Origin: Udeniomyces pyricola
Lineage: Eukaryota > Basidiomycota > Tremellomycetes > Cystofilobasidiales > Mrakiaceae
DNA length: 64,000 bases
Assembly: GCA_039545295.1 (NCBI GenBank)
Contig: BCIK01000026.1
Coordinates: 124,001-188,000, forward strand
Direction of reading: 5' to 3'
Shown here: one piece after another, positions 1 through 12,022 of the stretch
Position numbering within the stretch: the stretch's first letter is position 1
Layout: every line of letters begins with the position of its first letter
The notes under the pieces: model-generated
Database searches by the model: none
What the model saw: the letters and a program-made list of their open reading frames with translations, nothing else
What the model was told of the DNA's origin: nothing
Program-made: the position numbers and the translations under genes

Positions 1-956
1 TTGAGCTTTTTCAAGGGGTTCTCTTCTATAGTTCTCATTCAGCCTTGTCCCTTCCTTCTTAGCCAATTGTTCTTCGCTCTGCACCCTTCAGAAGCTATCC
101 ACTCTCACCCGTTCCCCAACCCATCCTGCAGCTGATCCATCCGTTTCTTTATCCGATGCGCGTCAAACATTCATCCACTCCGAGAGCGCTCATCTTGTGC
201 GTTGTGTTGTCATCATAATATAGACATACATATCAGTCATCCTTTCTCGTTTTTTTTTTTTTTTTTTTTTTNTTNTTTTCTTTCGTTGTACGCTTTTTTT
301 TGGGTTGTTTTAGTCAAGCAGCTGAGGATTTTCTTGACCTTTTTGTTGTCGGTTCTTTTCGTCCCTGCCATCTCCATCACTCGATGTAATAGTCATTAAA
401 CTGGTTCATTGGATTCTAGTAGAAAGCGATCAAAAAGAAGGGGGGGGGGGAGTGCAAAGGTCGACAAGGAAACGAAAAAAGCAGGAAAAAAAAAGATGAT
501 ACGAAGATCGAAGGAGAAAGATTGGATGAGGAATCTTGGTGTTTGGGCAAAGGTTGAACAGGATGGAATGGGATGGAATTGACAAGAAGGGGGGGAGGGC
601 GTTAAAGATGGGGAAGGACTCGAGAAGAAGAAGGAAGGCAAAAGAGAGATGTCGAAGCAAGATATCAGATGAGAAGAGATCGATTCTAGGATTGGTCAGG
701 AGGGATGAATGAGTCGGGAAGCGAAGAAGAGAAGCTAGGTTAAGGGCGTGATGATGATGAGATGCAAAGAAAGAAGAAAAGCAAGAAGCAAAAAAAAAAA
801 AAGAGAAAAAAAAACGACGAAGAAAGAAGGGAAAGAAAGCAGAACAAGAAAGCGCAGGATCTATATAAAAAAAAAAAGCTGCACGACGCAACGATTCTAT
901 AAGATAGCTCTGATGAGTTGTCGTTAAAAAAAAATATCAGAAAAAAAAAACCAAAA
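1..956. other. Non-coding flank, homopolymer-rich
   Basis: I see no gene here. There is a long T run with two N calls near 265-277, a G run near 440, and many short A runs. The open frames are low-complexity artefacts of these runs. The stretch lies 3' of the ferric reductase, so part of it is probably that gene's 3' UTR. Confidence 0.6.
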
Positions 957-3900
957 CTACCATCCAAAGGCTTCGATGTGAAGATCGACGCCTCCGACCG
1001 AACCATCAGAGATGTCCTTGAGTCGGTAAGCGCCCTTCTTGTCGCTGTCGCTGGCGCTCGACTTAACGAGGGCAGCTCGTACGGAAGACTTGAGGGCGCC
1101 TGGACCACAGACTGGAAGAAAAAAGCCAAGGTGAAGACGTAAAGGAAGCATGAATGAACAGTTGATATCAGCTTCAGAGCGTGGACAAGACTGCGGGTTC
1201 ATCACACCGAAGAACGACCGTGGAAACGAAGAAGACGAAAAAAAGACACAAAAAAGAAGAAGAAGAAGAAGAAAACTTACCCGAGATACTGGTCCTACCA
1301 CCGACGGAGCTCTTGATGATCTCGCCGAGGACGACGCCAAAGTCAGGTCGACCGGTCTCAACGGTACCGAACCCAAGATCCTGCCTCTTCGAAGGCTTGG
1401 AAGGGTCAGACGCCCGTTTCTCGTCTTCAGGGTCGGAAGAGTGGTCTTCGGAGGATCCGCCGGCTTCGATCGACATGCGAGGGGTCGTCTCACCGGTGTA
1501 CTCGCCGTTGCCAGAGGATGGGAGAACGTGGAGGATCGGTCGAGTCACAAAGAGGCCTGAAAGAACCAAAGAAAAACATCACAGGAATGTTAGAACGACG
1601 TGCAAGGAGATGGCATGAGCCAAGGGTCGAATGTGCAATCGGAGGGGGGGGGGGGGAGAGACTTGAGAGACGAACGGATATCAATGGAGAGATGGGCTGG
1701 GGCCGAAGCAAGAATGGCCGAGAGTTGAGGTGAAATCCAAGATGTGTGCTCGTGGTTCCTGATGGTCCAGATGAATGTAATCGTTCGCACCGTCGATTCG
1801 CCCTCGATGGACTTCTGTACGAGGCCAGCGAGAATAGGAAGAGTGTACGTCACACCCGATCCACCTGTTGCGCAAGAAGAGCAAGAACAAAGGGTGAAAA
1901 CGTGAGTTAGTTACTCTTAGTGGGATCTCTACTCAGGTACAGTTCAGGAAGGGTGGAGGGCAGAGAGGGATTAACTTACCAGCGATGAGAACGACGTTGT
2001 CGTAGGCGTTTTGACTGTGAATGACGCCGTACGGTCCATCGACGAACGCCTTGATTTCGCACTTGCCCCCGCTCTCGGCCGCCTTGAGAGCGAGACGGGA
2101 AGTGAAACCATCGAGGACTCGGATGATGAACACCATAGGGGACGTTGTCGGCGTCAGAGGGTTGGCAGAAGTTTGGGCAAGGGGAATCGAAGAGATCGTG
2201 AAAGGATGGGCCTCGAAAGCTGATTGGTGTAGATAACGCAAGGAAACGAAGGTTCTGTCAGACATGGACTGTGATACGCGCAGAAAGAATTTGAAGCTAG
2301 ATAGGTCATCAGAACGTACGGAAGGTGGAAATGGTCGGGCAAACAAGGTAGGCGTGCTGTCCGGGCGTCCAGTTGTAAGGCCGATGAAGAGTGACCATGA
2401 GCGCATCGCCATGAAGCGCCTCGACGGTAGCGGTAGCGTACTCGTTCTTCTTGCTCGCGAATGAGAGCCAGAGTCGGTTGATGAAGAAAACACGCAAGAC
2501 CCGGGCGATTCGATCGAGACCCCAGATGACTGAACGATTCAGGGGAACAAATCACAGAAGCGAACGGAGGCCGAAAGGGAAAAAGAAAAGATGTAAGTAT
2601 GGATGTGCCACTTGAGGAGTCGATGGTAAGTAGAGACACGATGGTGACTCACGGAATGAAGGCCAGATGTAGTATCCAAACTCGTCCCAGTGGAAGTAAA
2701 GACCGATGAGGTAAAGCCTACATCATCGTCAAGGAAACGATAGTGAAGACCGAAAGACAGTCAGCTTTATCAAGCCATACCCGAATCGAAGTCGCTCGGA
2801 AGTCAACTTACAAGACGAGAAGGATGTGAGTGATCAAAAAGGCCTCGTAGGCGACCTTTCGCAGGAGAGGCTTGATGGAGAGGAAAGTCAAGATGTTGTA
2901 GGCGATAAAGGCAACGCAACCGAGCTGCATGTGAACGTGACTGATGCTGTTCTTGCCGTTACCAAGACTGGTAGACACAATGGATGAGATTGAAAGCATC
3001 AGCAAGGTTGGCTCGAAAATCGAGGAATTGTCGATGCCAGCTAAGGAGGCAGCTTACCCGTTGGAGAACGATCGACCAAAGACGTGGATCCAGGAGAGCA
3101 AGAGGCATGCTCGAGCAGCAGATCGGTGGAGGAAGTTGAGCTGAATCCCAAAAGAAAACAGAAAAGAAATATGCGAGTCAGTCGTCGTGGTCCAAGAAGA
3201 GAGGTCAAACAGCAGAGTCAAGGTCAAACAGCAGAGTCAAAGTCCAAGAAGGAAAGCTTACCCTCTCGTACGAGATACCGGTGAACCAGGAGATGACGTT
3301 GTTCTTGCCAGCAAGACCGACGACAAACGGCATTTCTATGAGAGCAAGAGTGAAAAAAGAAGACACAAAGGGAACCTTCAGTATCGGTTACATGGAAAAG
3401 CTGGAAAAGAAAAAGAAAACACAAGAAAGACTTTTGCCTGTAAACGTACGAGCAAAGACGAGGAGACCACATCGGTTGGCAACGATCGTCGACTGTTCCT
3501 TCAGCGTCGTGTTCTTGGTGGGCAGGTGAAGCAGACCAAGAACCAAGATTGCCATGAGGTACAACACGCTCCACATGGTTTCGGTGTAGCTGACGTTCCA
3601 CCAGAGACCAATGCTGAATTCCCTCCATCCGAACGATCGCTTGGTGGCTTGGGCGACGACCTCGGTCGATTTGCTGAGGGCGGAAGGCTTGGAGAGGGGA
3701 GTCGAGGCAAACTCGTTCTTCTCAGATGAAGCGTTGGGAGCGGTGAGAGTTGGGGCGAGTCGGCGGATGCGGAGGTAATTGGACGCGAGGCGGTAGAGAT
3801 TGGTGAGGATGAAGAAGCCGCAGACACCAGCTAAATCGGCGGAGAGAGGAGTTTAAGAGGCATGGGAAGAAAGTTAGGATACGAGCCAACACATCATGGA

Positions 3901-4304
3901 GAACATCACAAAGGCATGAACAAGGGATGGGAGGGAGAAAGTGGGGGGGGGGGGACTCGGAGGCCGACGGCAATCTGATTGGCGCAAAAAGCTCGCTAAG
4001 AAGCGACCCAACCGTCAAACCATCCCGGCAATCATGATGATGGCATGCGCGCACATGGTACGATAGATGAGAACGCCCGACTTACCGATGATGTACCACG
4101 AGAATAGTGGGTAATCGTGTTGCCACTGCCTATAGATGTCAACGTCGATTTTAAAGGTAGCCCAAAGAAGAAGAGAACAGAAACAGAAAAAGCCGCGCCA
4201 AAAAGTCAGCGGTTTGTCAAGGGAACAAGGCCGGTCGAGCTAGCCCACGTTGATGTGCCACAAAGGAGATCGACGCACTTTCGAAGCTTTTTGGAGATGG
4301 CCAT
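957..4304 (-). CDS. Ferric-chelate reductase (FRE family, flavocytochrome)
   Basis: Membrane flavocytochrome that moves electrons from NAD(P)H through FAD and two haems to extracellular Fe(III) or Cu(II), feeding high-affinity iron uptake. The gene is split by many introns. The first exon is only about nine codons and splices to a segment reading KQWQHDYPLFSWYII. The ferric-reductase transmembrane domain follows, with HRSAARACLLLSWIH near 3100 (two His spaced as haem ligands) and YEAFLITH near 2830. The FAD-binding domain carries HPFT near 2205. The NAD-binding domain has DGPYG and VVLIAG near 2030-2000, and CGPG near 1110. It ends EAFGW-stop, typical of the family. An acidic Ser/Glu-rich insertion (about 1310-1560) lies between the NAD-binding halves. 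Metal specificity and NADH/NADPH preference cannot be told from sequence. A NOX-type oxidase is less likely given the Fre-like C terminus. Confidence 0.9.
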
Positions 4305-6412
4305 GATGCTAAAAGTAGAGACTTAGGGATGCAGGCTATGGTAGAGAGGGGAGAGAGTGGGGAAGAAAGCCGAGGGGAGGTAAGCTCTCGAAATATTTGG
4401 AGAGCGGTAGGTGGTGAGGGAGGAAGCGGTCGAAGGCTGGAAAGGTGGACGAGGCTTTTTTTTTTTGAGGGGCGAACGATGAGAGAGGGACAAGATTCCT
4501 GACAACGTCGCAATCTGATTGGGTCGCACGCTCCAGTCGGTGGAGGCACACTGACAGTCATGCTGCGCAAGGATTCCTGGGGAAGCGCGGGGGATCAAAA
4601 GAAAAACGAAGCTAAGGATATCATCATGCATGGGCATGAGCTTGTGGCCAACGTTGGGTGGTGATCGATCTGATCATCGCCTGTCGTCTAATAATGATAA
4701 TTGTCGATAAGCTGCCAGTCATGCCATTGTTGTGCTAGCTTGAAGTATATATGATGATCTAGCTGGGTTTCAACGACTTTTCTTGTCCATCGCATCTCCT
4801 CCAAGAGCAGCATGCATCCCGTCAGCACATCAGTATGGAGAAGGGCTCACTTGTAGCGATGCCTCATATATCGTCCGGGGCAAGCGGACCAGTCAGTCGT
4901 TGGCACCCCCAGTGTCTAAGTGTGGCGTGGTGGAGAGGCTTTGTTTGATCTGATATGATCATGGTCGATTTCATCTGATTGGCTCGGCCAAGACCGGGGA
5001 GATTTCGGGGAGATCAGATTCGATCAGATTTCACGGGTTCTCGACTTGGCCTGTTGGGTTCTACTCCATCCGATATTCAACATCAAGTGTTCATCCTCTC
5101 ACTCGCCGCTTCCTATTGGCCCGGCGTCCAACGATACATACGCGGAGAGACGGAGCTTCCTATCTTGGAATGTAGCAAACATTCCATCACGAGGCCTACT
5201 CATTTATGCGTACTTCACAGTACTCAAGATCGAAATTTCGAACAACGTATCAGCTTGCAGCTCGCGGACACTGCAGTATAAAGTTCATTTTCCTTCCATG
5301 ATCTGATGATCGCTAACTGTCAGACTTAATATCAAATAGTCATCTGCTTCGATCAGGCCCATGGTCTGTTGATTGACCGTATCAGGCAACTCGGGATACA
5401 CAACGGTGATGAACACGTCGTCATAGCGGATTCGTGAGAATAAAACCAGGATAACTCAGATCATGAAGCGCTGAAGACTTTGTGTGTATGGCTTGTCCGG
5501 TAATTAGTACGCCTTTGAATCGGTACCGGCTTTGAAAATTTGATACATCACATAGCTGCAGACCGATCAACCAATCACTAATCACTATCGATTACTTTAC
5601 ATATATACCGCACAAGGAACGTCCATCATTGCGGCCACGATGGATTCGCAGTTCATAGTACGTTCGCGCGGTGCTCGATACTTGGTTAATGGTTGGTCGA
5701 TCATGATTGACTTCTTCCTTTGATCTCTCCCCGGCCTCTCCCTTTTAATCCACTGCCTGAACTTCCTAAACGGCGTGGCGGCCGTGGCGGCCTGAACGGC
5801 CTGTATGGCCCCGCAAGTTCGTACGGATGTCCAACTATCGACTAGACCAACCAATCACACAGACTTGAACGGAACGAAGGTTTGAGCCAATCCGATCGAA
5901 ACCAAAGGAAAGAAAAGGGAGGCAGATTATCCGAAACCGGCTTCGATTCGATTAAAGCCGCGCCTCGTAAAACAAACAAAACAAAACAAAAAGGAAATTC
6001 TTGGCAGTCTTTCTCAAGGTGGCTATTCACAGATGTCGTATTCTGGTTCAAGACGTTGAGGTAAGAATGCATGCATGCCCATGCATGAAATCAGCCATCA
6101 AGATCCATTCCGTTCTTGGTCGGTTTCTGTGCCTCGTCCTCTGTAGGTTCCTCTTCCGTGATGATCTTGGGGAGACTAATGACGCCTCGGTACGTTTTAC
6201 GAGCCTCTGTATGTGACGAAGCAGAGTGAAGGAAAATCGTTCACGACCGAGGTAGATTGGAAGAAGGGACAAACGTAAGAAGGAAGAATCAAACAAAAAG
6301 AACGCATGCATGAGTAAGTACTTCACATTCGTTCACGAGGCCTACCCTCTGTGATTTCTATCGATTTTATTTGCAGGTAGGGAGTACGAGGAGAAGTAGG
6401 GGTGGGCAAAGG
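4305..6412. other. Intergenic: ferric reductase promoter and RPP1 3' side
   Basis: No convincing gene. The right-hand part is 3' of RPP1; the left-hand part is the upstream region of the ferric reductase, with two HGATAR sites (separate entry) and a direct repeat GATCAGATT at 5012-5020 and 5022-5030. A GC-rich GGCC-bearing stretch occurs at about 5768-5815. The open frames at 4979-5306 resemble nothing I know. Confidence 0.55.
4695..4710. promoter_or_regulatory. Two HGATAR sites upstream of ferric reductase
   Basis: TGATAA at 4695-4700 and CGATAA at 4705-4710, exactly 10 bp apart, about 390-405 bp upstream of the ferric reductase start codon. HGATAR is the known binding consensus of fungal GATA factors, including the iron repressors Urbs1/SreA/Cir1. 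Use of these copies is inferred. Confidence 0.5.
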
Positions 6413-6567
6413 TCAGAGAAGGATGGTTTGGGATGGAATGAAAATGGACGAACGAGCTCGAAGAACGACTTTCTTGGGGGTCAGGCAGACGGCCGCATGG
6501 GCTTGATCCGGTGTAAGACCCATGAGAGTTCCCCTAGAGAGAAAAGAAAAAAAAAAAGAAGAGAAAA

Positions 6568-6600
<33 letters not shown>

Positions 6601-8122
6601 CTAGATCAGCATAGGAGACCATGATAAAACGTAAGAGAATACACAGACAGATGGGTCTTTTCTCTATGTCAAATAAGGTAGACTCCCCAAACTTGAAATC
6701 CGACTCACAGGTTGATGACGTCTTGGACTCCTCTAACGGCGCCCCATCCAGATCCACCACTACTCAATACAATCCCTTTACCCTTAGTGATCCTGACGAG
6801 ATCCCTCGCGCCACTCAACACGTTTCGTCTGTTGACGGCTTCTTCTCCGGGACTCAACCCGCTCAGCCCGAAGCTTGGCAAGAGTGGGGCGTAGCATATC
6901 TCAAAGACGACGCCTGAGCGGAGCGCTGCGAGGATCGGTTTGCGTTTGAGGTGGTAAGGAAGTCCACGAGGCGTCTGGGTGAGGGGCAGAGTGATGAGGG
7001 AGATTTGGTTGGGACCGGGAGAGGCAAGCGTGAGGCAGGCGAGTTGGAAAGACGACAGCGTGCTAGGCGTCACAGAGAGAATGTCATATTGCCCCAGAAG
7101 TGGCGTGTTTTGGGAAAGCTACATTCATACATGTGACATGATGGGGGATTTCATGGTGTAAATCAGCGAACGTATACTTCTGGGAGGACAAAAGCCCGTC
7201 CAGGTTCTTGGCGAACATCACCAGCCGGAGCGAGTCTGAACTTGACTCACGAAACCCGTTCCTGCGCTTCCACAGCTTCCGTCGTCGAGAACGAGATGCA
7301 TCCGACTCAACTGGACGACAGGTCGACCTCTTTCAACTCCTCCGTCTGACCCACTGTACCTCGAGTCGAGGGTCGGGAACGGGAGTTGGACAGGGAAGCA
7401 TGGGTTGGTTGTCGAGCGGGAAGCGGATGCGTAGGGCGTTGTAGAGTAGAACGGGTTGTGATGCGAGGACGCTTCTATACGAGTGTATGCAGTTTGAACA
7501 AACGAAAGAACAGTGTAGCCAACTAGAGGACGAGATTTGAATAGGGCGTGGTAGCAAAGCATACAAGGCGAGAGGGAGTCGAAGGTAGAGGCGAAAGAAA
7601 TCAGCGTGTTACTTTGAAACTCAATGAGCTACCGCAGCGGTACCTAAGCCCACACGCAGATCGGAAGCCTATGAGCGTTTGTCATCATGATTGAAGAGAC
7701 CAGCTTCTTCGCTACGAGATGTGCACGCTTTCCGTCAGTGTGTACATGCCAGCACGCGTCGTGCGTCTGTCGAATGGAATAGAAGGACGCCCTTGAAAGC
7801 CCTCGAGGCTTAATTGATGATCTGATCACTCACAGTGCCTCTCCATCCTGACCGCACCCTGAAGTTTCTCTCGATCATCGGAAGAGACACCAAACCAACA
7901 GCCCTGACGTTCCCGTTCCCTTTCCAAGAGCCGCTTGGCCTCCTTGTCGCGCTCGTCGTTGGCGGCGGAAGCCCCCCCACCTCCAGAAGCACCTGCGGCT
8001 GACGCGTTGGCTTTGCGCGATTTCTTGGACTGTTTTGGAAGAGCAGGTTGATTGGATGAGGAAGATGGAATGTGGGTGGGGATGTTGGCTGAGGGGAAGG
8101 AGACGAAGAGGTCGTAAAACAT
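6413..8122 (-). CDS. RPP1: RNase P/MRP protein subunit Rpp1 (p30)
   Basis: Protein subunit of nuclear RNase P and RNase MRP, needed for tRNA 5' maturation and pre-rRNA processing. The start MFYDLFVSF matches the family's conserved N terminus (MFYDLN...). It is followed by a Gly/Ala/Ser-rich basic insertion (about residues 25-60). The p30 fold continues through VQLSRMHLVLDD near 7290, LSSFQLACLTL near 7050, KPILAALRSGVVFEICYAP near 6910, and an ARDLVRITKGKGIVLSSGG segment near 6790. These are the TIM-barrel-like RNase P p30 signatures. After a last intron rich in CAA repeats (6568-6592) the final exon reads LMGLTPDQAHAAV and ends at 6413. Exon junctions in the middle (7570-7830) are approximate. 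It is divergently placed to HUS1 with about 495 bp between start codons. Confidence 0.85.
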
Positions 8123-8617
8123 GATGGCTGGATGGGGGATGGGGTGGAATGGGCGGGCGAACGTTGACGTTTTCGCCCTCATCCGAAATCTCTCGCGTTG
8201 GAGATTTCGAGTTGTGGGTACGTAGAATATTGATTGTAGCAAAGTATTTACTTGATGAGCCTCATGGGTAATCATTCAAGCAATGGATGATATATCACCT
8301 TTGAAACACGTTGTGGACGATTTGTTTGAAGCTTGATTCAGTTGTACACTGGCCTCACATGTCAATTTTCAAGAGCGAAAACGTTCGTATCGATCCCTTG
8401 CGCCCACTGGCCAGTCAGCTATAATATAAGCTGGGCGACTCATGATCACAAGCTCCCACATCCGATATCCGGCCCACGCATTGATTCATCCATCCAGTAC
8501 CCTCATCCACCACTATCCCAATCGGACCTTACATATCGCCCCCAAACCTCCACTCAATCAATCTTCTCTCACCTACCTACGCTTGCTTAACTCATTACCG
8601 ATCTTACTACGTTGCAT
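8123..8617. other. RPP1/HUS1 divergent intergenic region
   Basis: Shared upstream region of two divergent housekeeping genes. There is no gene of its own. I see no strong sequence elements beyond short pyrimidine tracts before the HUS1 start. Confidence 0.5.
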
Positions 8618-11011
8618 CATGAGGTTCGTCCAGAGGTTCACCGTTAATCGCGACGGCAACGGCGACCTTCTCCCTCTCTAGTCTCGCCACTACGCGTCGA
8701 CGCGTCGACGCGACGGACCTACGTTCACGCCGCTGGTCGCTGCATTCGAACCAGGCCTTCTTCTTTCATCCATCCGTGCCACAGATGTGTTTCATAGTCA
8801 ATCTCCCAGCTAACGCGCGTTGTCCCTTGATGTCGCTCCTTGACCTGACGTGTCTGCCTCTTGCCCATACGTTTGCTGTCGCCGACTTACAGATTTAGAG
8901 CCACCATCACCGAAATCACGACCTTTGCTCGTTCGTCCAGTTGCTACTCGCTCATTCCCTTCCCACAATTATGAACGGAGAGTGTGATGAAGACTCTGGG
9001 ACTCAATCTCTTGGCGTTCTGTACCTTTGCTTGACTGTGTTGATCGTATCTCCCAACCGTGCTGTCTCTCTTGCGATCTTTCGTCCCGTCTGCTACATCT
9101 GGCCTTTGACAGACATCGTCCAATCCATGTCCAAGCTCTCCAAGACATGCATCCTCAAATTCACACGTGATAACCTCCACATCATTTGTAACGACAAAGG
9201 CACCGATGGTGGAGTTCAAGTCTGGGCGTGCGTCTGTGGCAACGGACAGCCGTTGGCTTTACGTCATCGACATGAACCACACCACACTGACTCGATCCAT
9301 CTTTGATCTTGACACCTTCTTTGCCCTTCCGTGTTGTTTCTCGATGACTCAACGCTCAGCCAGATCAAAATCGTATGTGCTCTAGGCCCGGGTTGCTGCG
9401 ATCGACATCTTTCACATGACTAGTGCAACACGCAAGCCAACACATGCACTGTCTCTGCCTTCGCCCCTTTGACAACATGCTGCGCTCTCTCTAGGACACG
9501 CTCTTTTCGTTCTATCGCCTCGAATCGAATCGAAACAACACAATCCATCTAACTACGACTGTCTCGACTCTTCTCACTGTCCTACGATCGGCCGAGAGCT
9601 ACGGTTCTAAAGGCGAGATCGTTGTGAAGCTCGCCAAGCGGCCCGTCGCCAGTGAGGGTGAGGATATGCCGCCGCTGATGAAGCCGATGCTCATCTGGGA
9701 GATTGGAGGAAACGTGAGTCTTTGTAAAGACTGGGTTCGCTCCAGGGTGCATCTGAGCGTGGACGCAGGCCGTTTCCGATGAGGGCTCAATTGCCTCTTC
9801 GTATGCTGATCTCTTGTTTGGGTTGGTCCTGCATAATTCTCACGCTTTTCTTACTCAGGTTCTTAAAGACATAGCTCCAACTCTCACTCATGAGCTTCAT
9901 ATTAAGATACTCAAGCAACATGAAATTGATGCCCTCGTGGAGCCGACATGTCCAGACCCCGACGTGTGTTCCTCGCTCACTCTCTCACAACACATGTATG
10001 CTGCCGAGATGCTAATGTATGCGCATATCTTTCTCTCCTTATATTCAATTTCTTGCTCTCGTCGCAAATATCATCCTTGTCAGATTCATGTCCTCCTTCC
10101 GCCTCTGTCCTCTATTCGAACCGTCGCCGATCACCTCTCGCGTCTTGCAACGACGTCGATCGACTTCTCAGTCAACGCTCAAGGCGTTTTGCGACTTGAA
10201 GTCGGGAAGGGCGAAGAACGAGGCGTAGAAGTCTGCACAGAATGGAAAGGGCTGACGATTCCAAGACTTAGTGAGTGATTNCCCCCCCCCCCCCCAAGTT
10301 GCGTTGATGCGGTCGAAGATATGGTGTATACCAATTCATGATCTTCACCGACTCGTTGTTGTTCCATTATATCTCTCCTTCTACCTCATCTTTTACTCAT
10401 CAAAACGACTACACATCTCCTTTCACTCATCTTGCAATGCACTCTTTCTTCCTCGGCCGACCGACCTAGTCCATCAAACGCAAGACGCGCAACTGAACTC
10501 CACTCAACAATCGCACCCACCCGATTACTTCTTCCGAGTGCCCATCGCCGTCAAGTCCTTGCTTCGCTTCCTCTCAGCCCATTGCATCAAAGGGTCAACG
10601 ATTGCTTGTCAGTACGCTCTGTCTCGGCTCGGACTGACCTCGGGCATGACCGGAAAACAGGCCGGGATATTCCGCCAAGTTTTAGTTGTCCCTTGCAATC
10701 AAGGCAGCTTTTTCTTCTTCGTGGATCTCCTTCTTACTTTGTCTTTTTTTTTTTTTCGAATAGGTATATGTGAAGATCACTGTATAATCATGTACCTCTA
10801 CACTGGTAAGTACATGTTATCTCCTTCTGTCTTACCGTGGCTCCTATCGCCCGCTTGCTCATCCCTAATTTTTCTTTCTCTTTCCTGACATCAAACCCAT
10901 CCGGCTTGACTCTTCTTTTACTTCCCAATCGTCATCTTTGGTCGGTCAGGCGACGTGCAGTCCGCTGGAGGCGTGCTAACATTCTTCATCCCCGCCGTCG
11001 CAGACGAATGA
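8618..11011 (+). CDS. HUS1: Checkpoint clamp subunit Hus1
   Basis: Subunit of the 9-1-1 (Rad9-Hus1-Rad1) clamp that is loaded at damaged DNA and activates the ATR/Mec1-type checkpoint kinase. The first exon is only ATGAG; splicing from a GTTCGT donor to the acceptor at about 8891 gives MRFRATITEITTFA, the family N terminus. Later exons encode SKLSKTCILKFTRDNLHIIC (9121-9190), LFSFYRLESNRNNTIHL (about 9500), GEIVVKLAKRP (9620), PMLIWEIGG (9690), HELHIKILK (9885), a long exon ending at KGLTIPRLSE (10090-10278), then KSLLRFLSAHCIKGS (10550), and finally GDVQSAGGVLTFFIPAVADE-stop, the typical Hus1 end. One N at 10281 lies in an intron C-run. Boundaries near 10010-10080 and 10640-10770 are approximate. 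Confidence 0.88.
8692..8705. promoter_or_regulatory. Tandem MluI cell-cycle boxes in HUS1 intron 1
   Basis: ACGCGT at 8692-8697 and again at 8700-8705, in an 8-bp tandem array (ACGCGTCG twice, then ACGCGACG). ACGCGT is the core site of fungal MBF, which drives G1/S transcription of replication and repair genes. It lies about 75 bp after the HUS1 start codon inside the first intron, so any regulatory role is inferred. Confidence 0.45.
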
Positions 11012-12022
11012 TAGATGCCTTTCACTCCCCATCGCCTGTCTACTCCGCTTTATTTTTCCGCTTCACTTGACATCATTGCACTGTATCGAAACTGTTGTTC
11101 CCCATAACTTTCTCTCGCTCCATACTTGAATCTCTCATCTACCAAACTTGAATCAACGCATCCTGCTTTGCGTGTTTTCTTCTCCCTCTTCTTTTCCTTA
11201 CATATAATTCTCTTTTGTGACTCTGACTTATCGACTTGCATCATACCTCTCGCATGAACGCACGTCATATCATCGCGTTTTACCTTCTCCATTCCTCTCT
11301 TCTGACGCCGGCTCAATCGTTTCCGACCGATTTGACATCTCATGCTTGTTCTTCCTGCGACCTCATTTCATCTTTACCTCTGGTTTTTTTTTTGGGGTTT
11401 TTTTTTAATCCGTCTGTTCTTACCACCTAGGCTGACTCTTGTCTTTGAGAATCGAATTTCAATCGTATCTAATCGTCCCTTCGATCCGCTTCCTGACTTT
11501 GATGACAAAACTGACTGCTTCCTTGTTGTCTTTTGGATATACTGAGTCACTCACTGCCCAAGTCGACGTTTCTCGGACTCCAGGTTTTGCTTTTTAAGGC
11601 ATACTTTTTTTTTGTGTGTTTCTTTCTGCTTCTTTTTTAGTTTGTTTCGACAAACGACGTTCATTTATCGATACATATCTGTTTAACCCAAACCGTGGTT
11701 TTTTCGAACAAGCCCCATTCAACATCGGCTCCCATCTGACCCATGGATCTGACCGAATCGAATGACCAAGACACGCACACGCGGGTCCGGTCCTATACAT
11801 TGAAAATACGTATCATGTCGATCGAGCGATACTCATTATACATAAAATTCACTTGACCTTTCTTCCCCGTCTATGTGACGCCTGCTTAGGAATGTATCAG
11901 CTACCGTTTCCCCCTTCCTCCTTCTTACATGTCTTTCCTGGAGGACACCCTCGACTCCGGCTTTTGCTCCGAGCAGCTAGCACGCTAACGAGAACGGAAG
12001 AATCCCCGAGGAGGGTAGAGCT
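11012..12022. other. Tail-to-tail intergenic region
   Basis: Lies between the stop codons of HUS1 and the FUSC-like transporter. It is T-rich on the + strand with many short homopolymers, consistent with 3' UTRs. I see no gene. Confidence 0.55.

Noticed and set aside
4979..5306. Overlapping + strand open frames of 86-100 codons
   Set aside because: No conserved motif, no sensible splice context, composition like the surrounding intergenic DNA.
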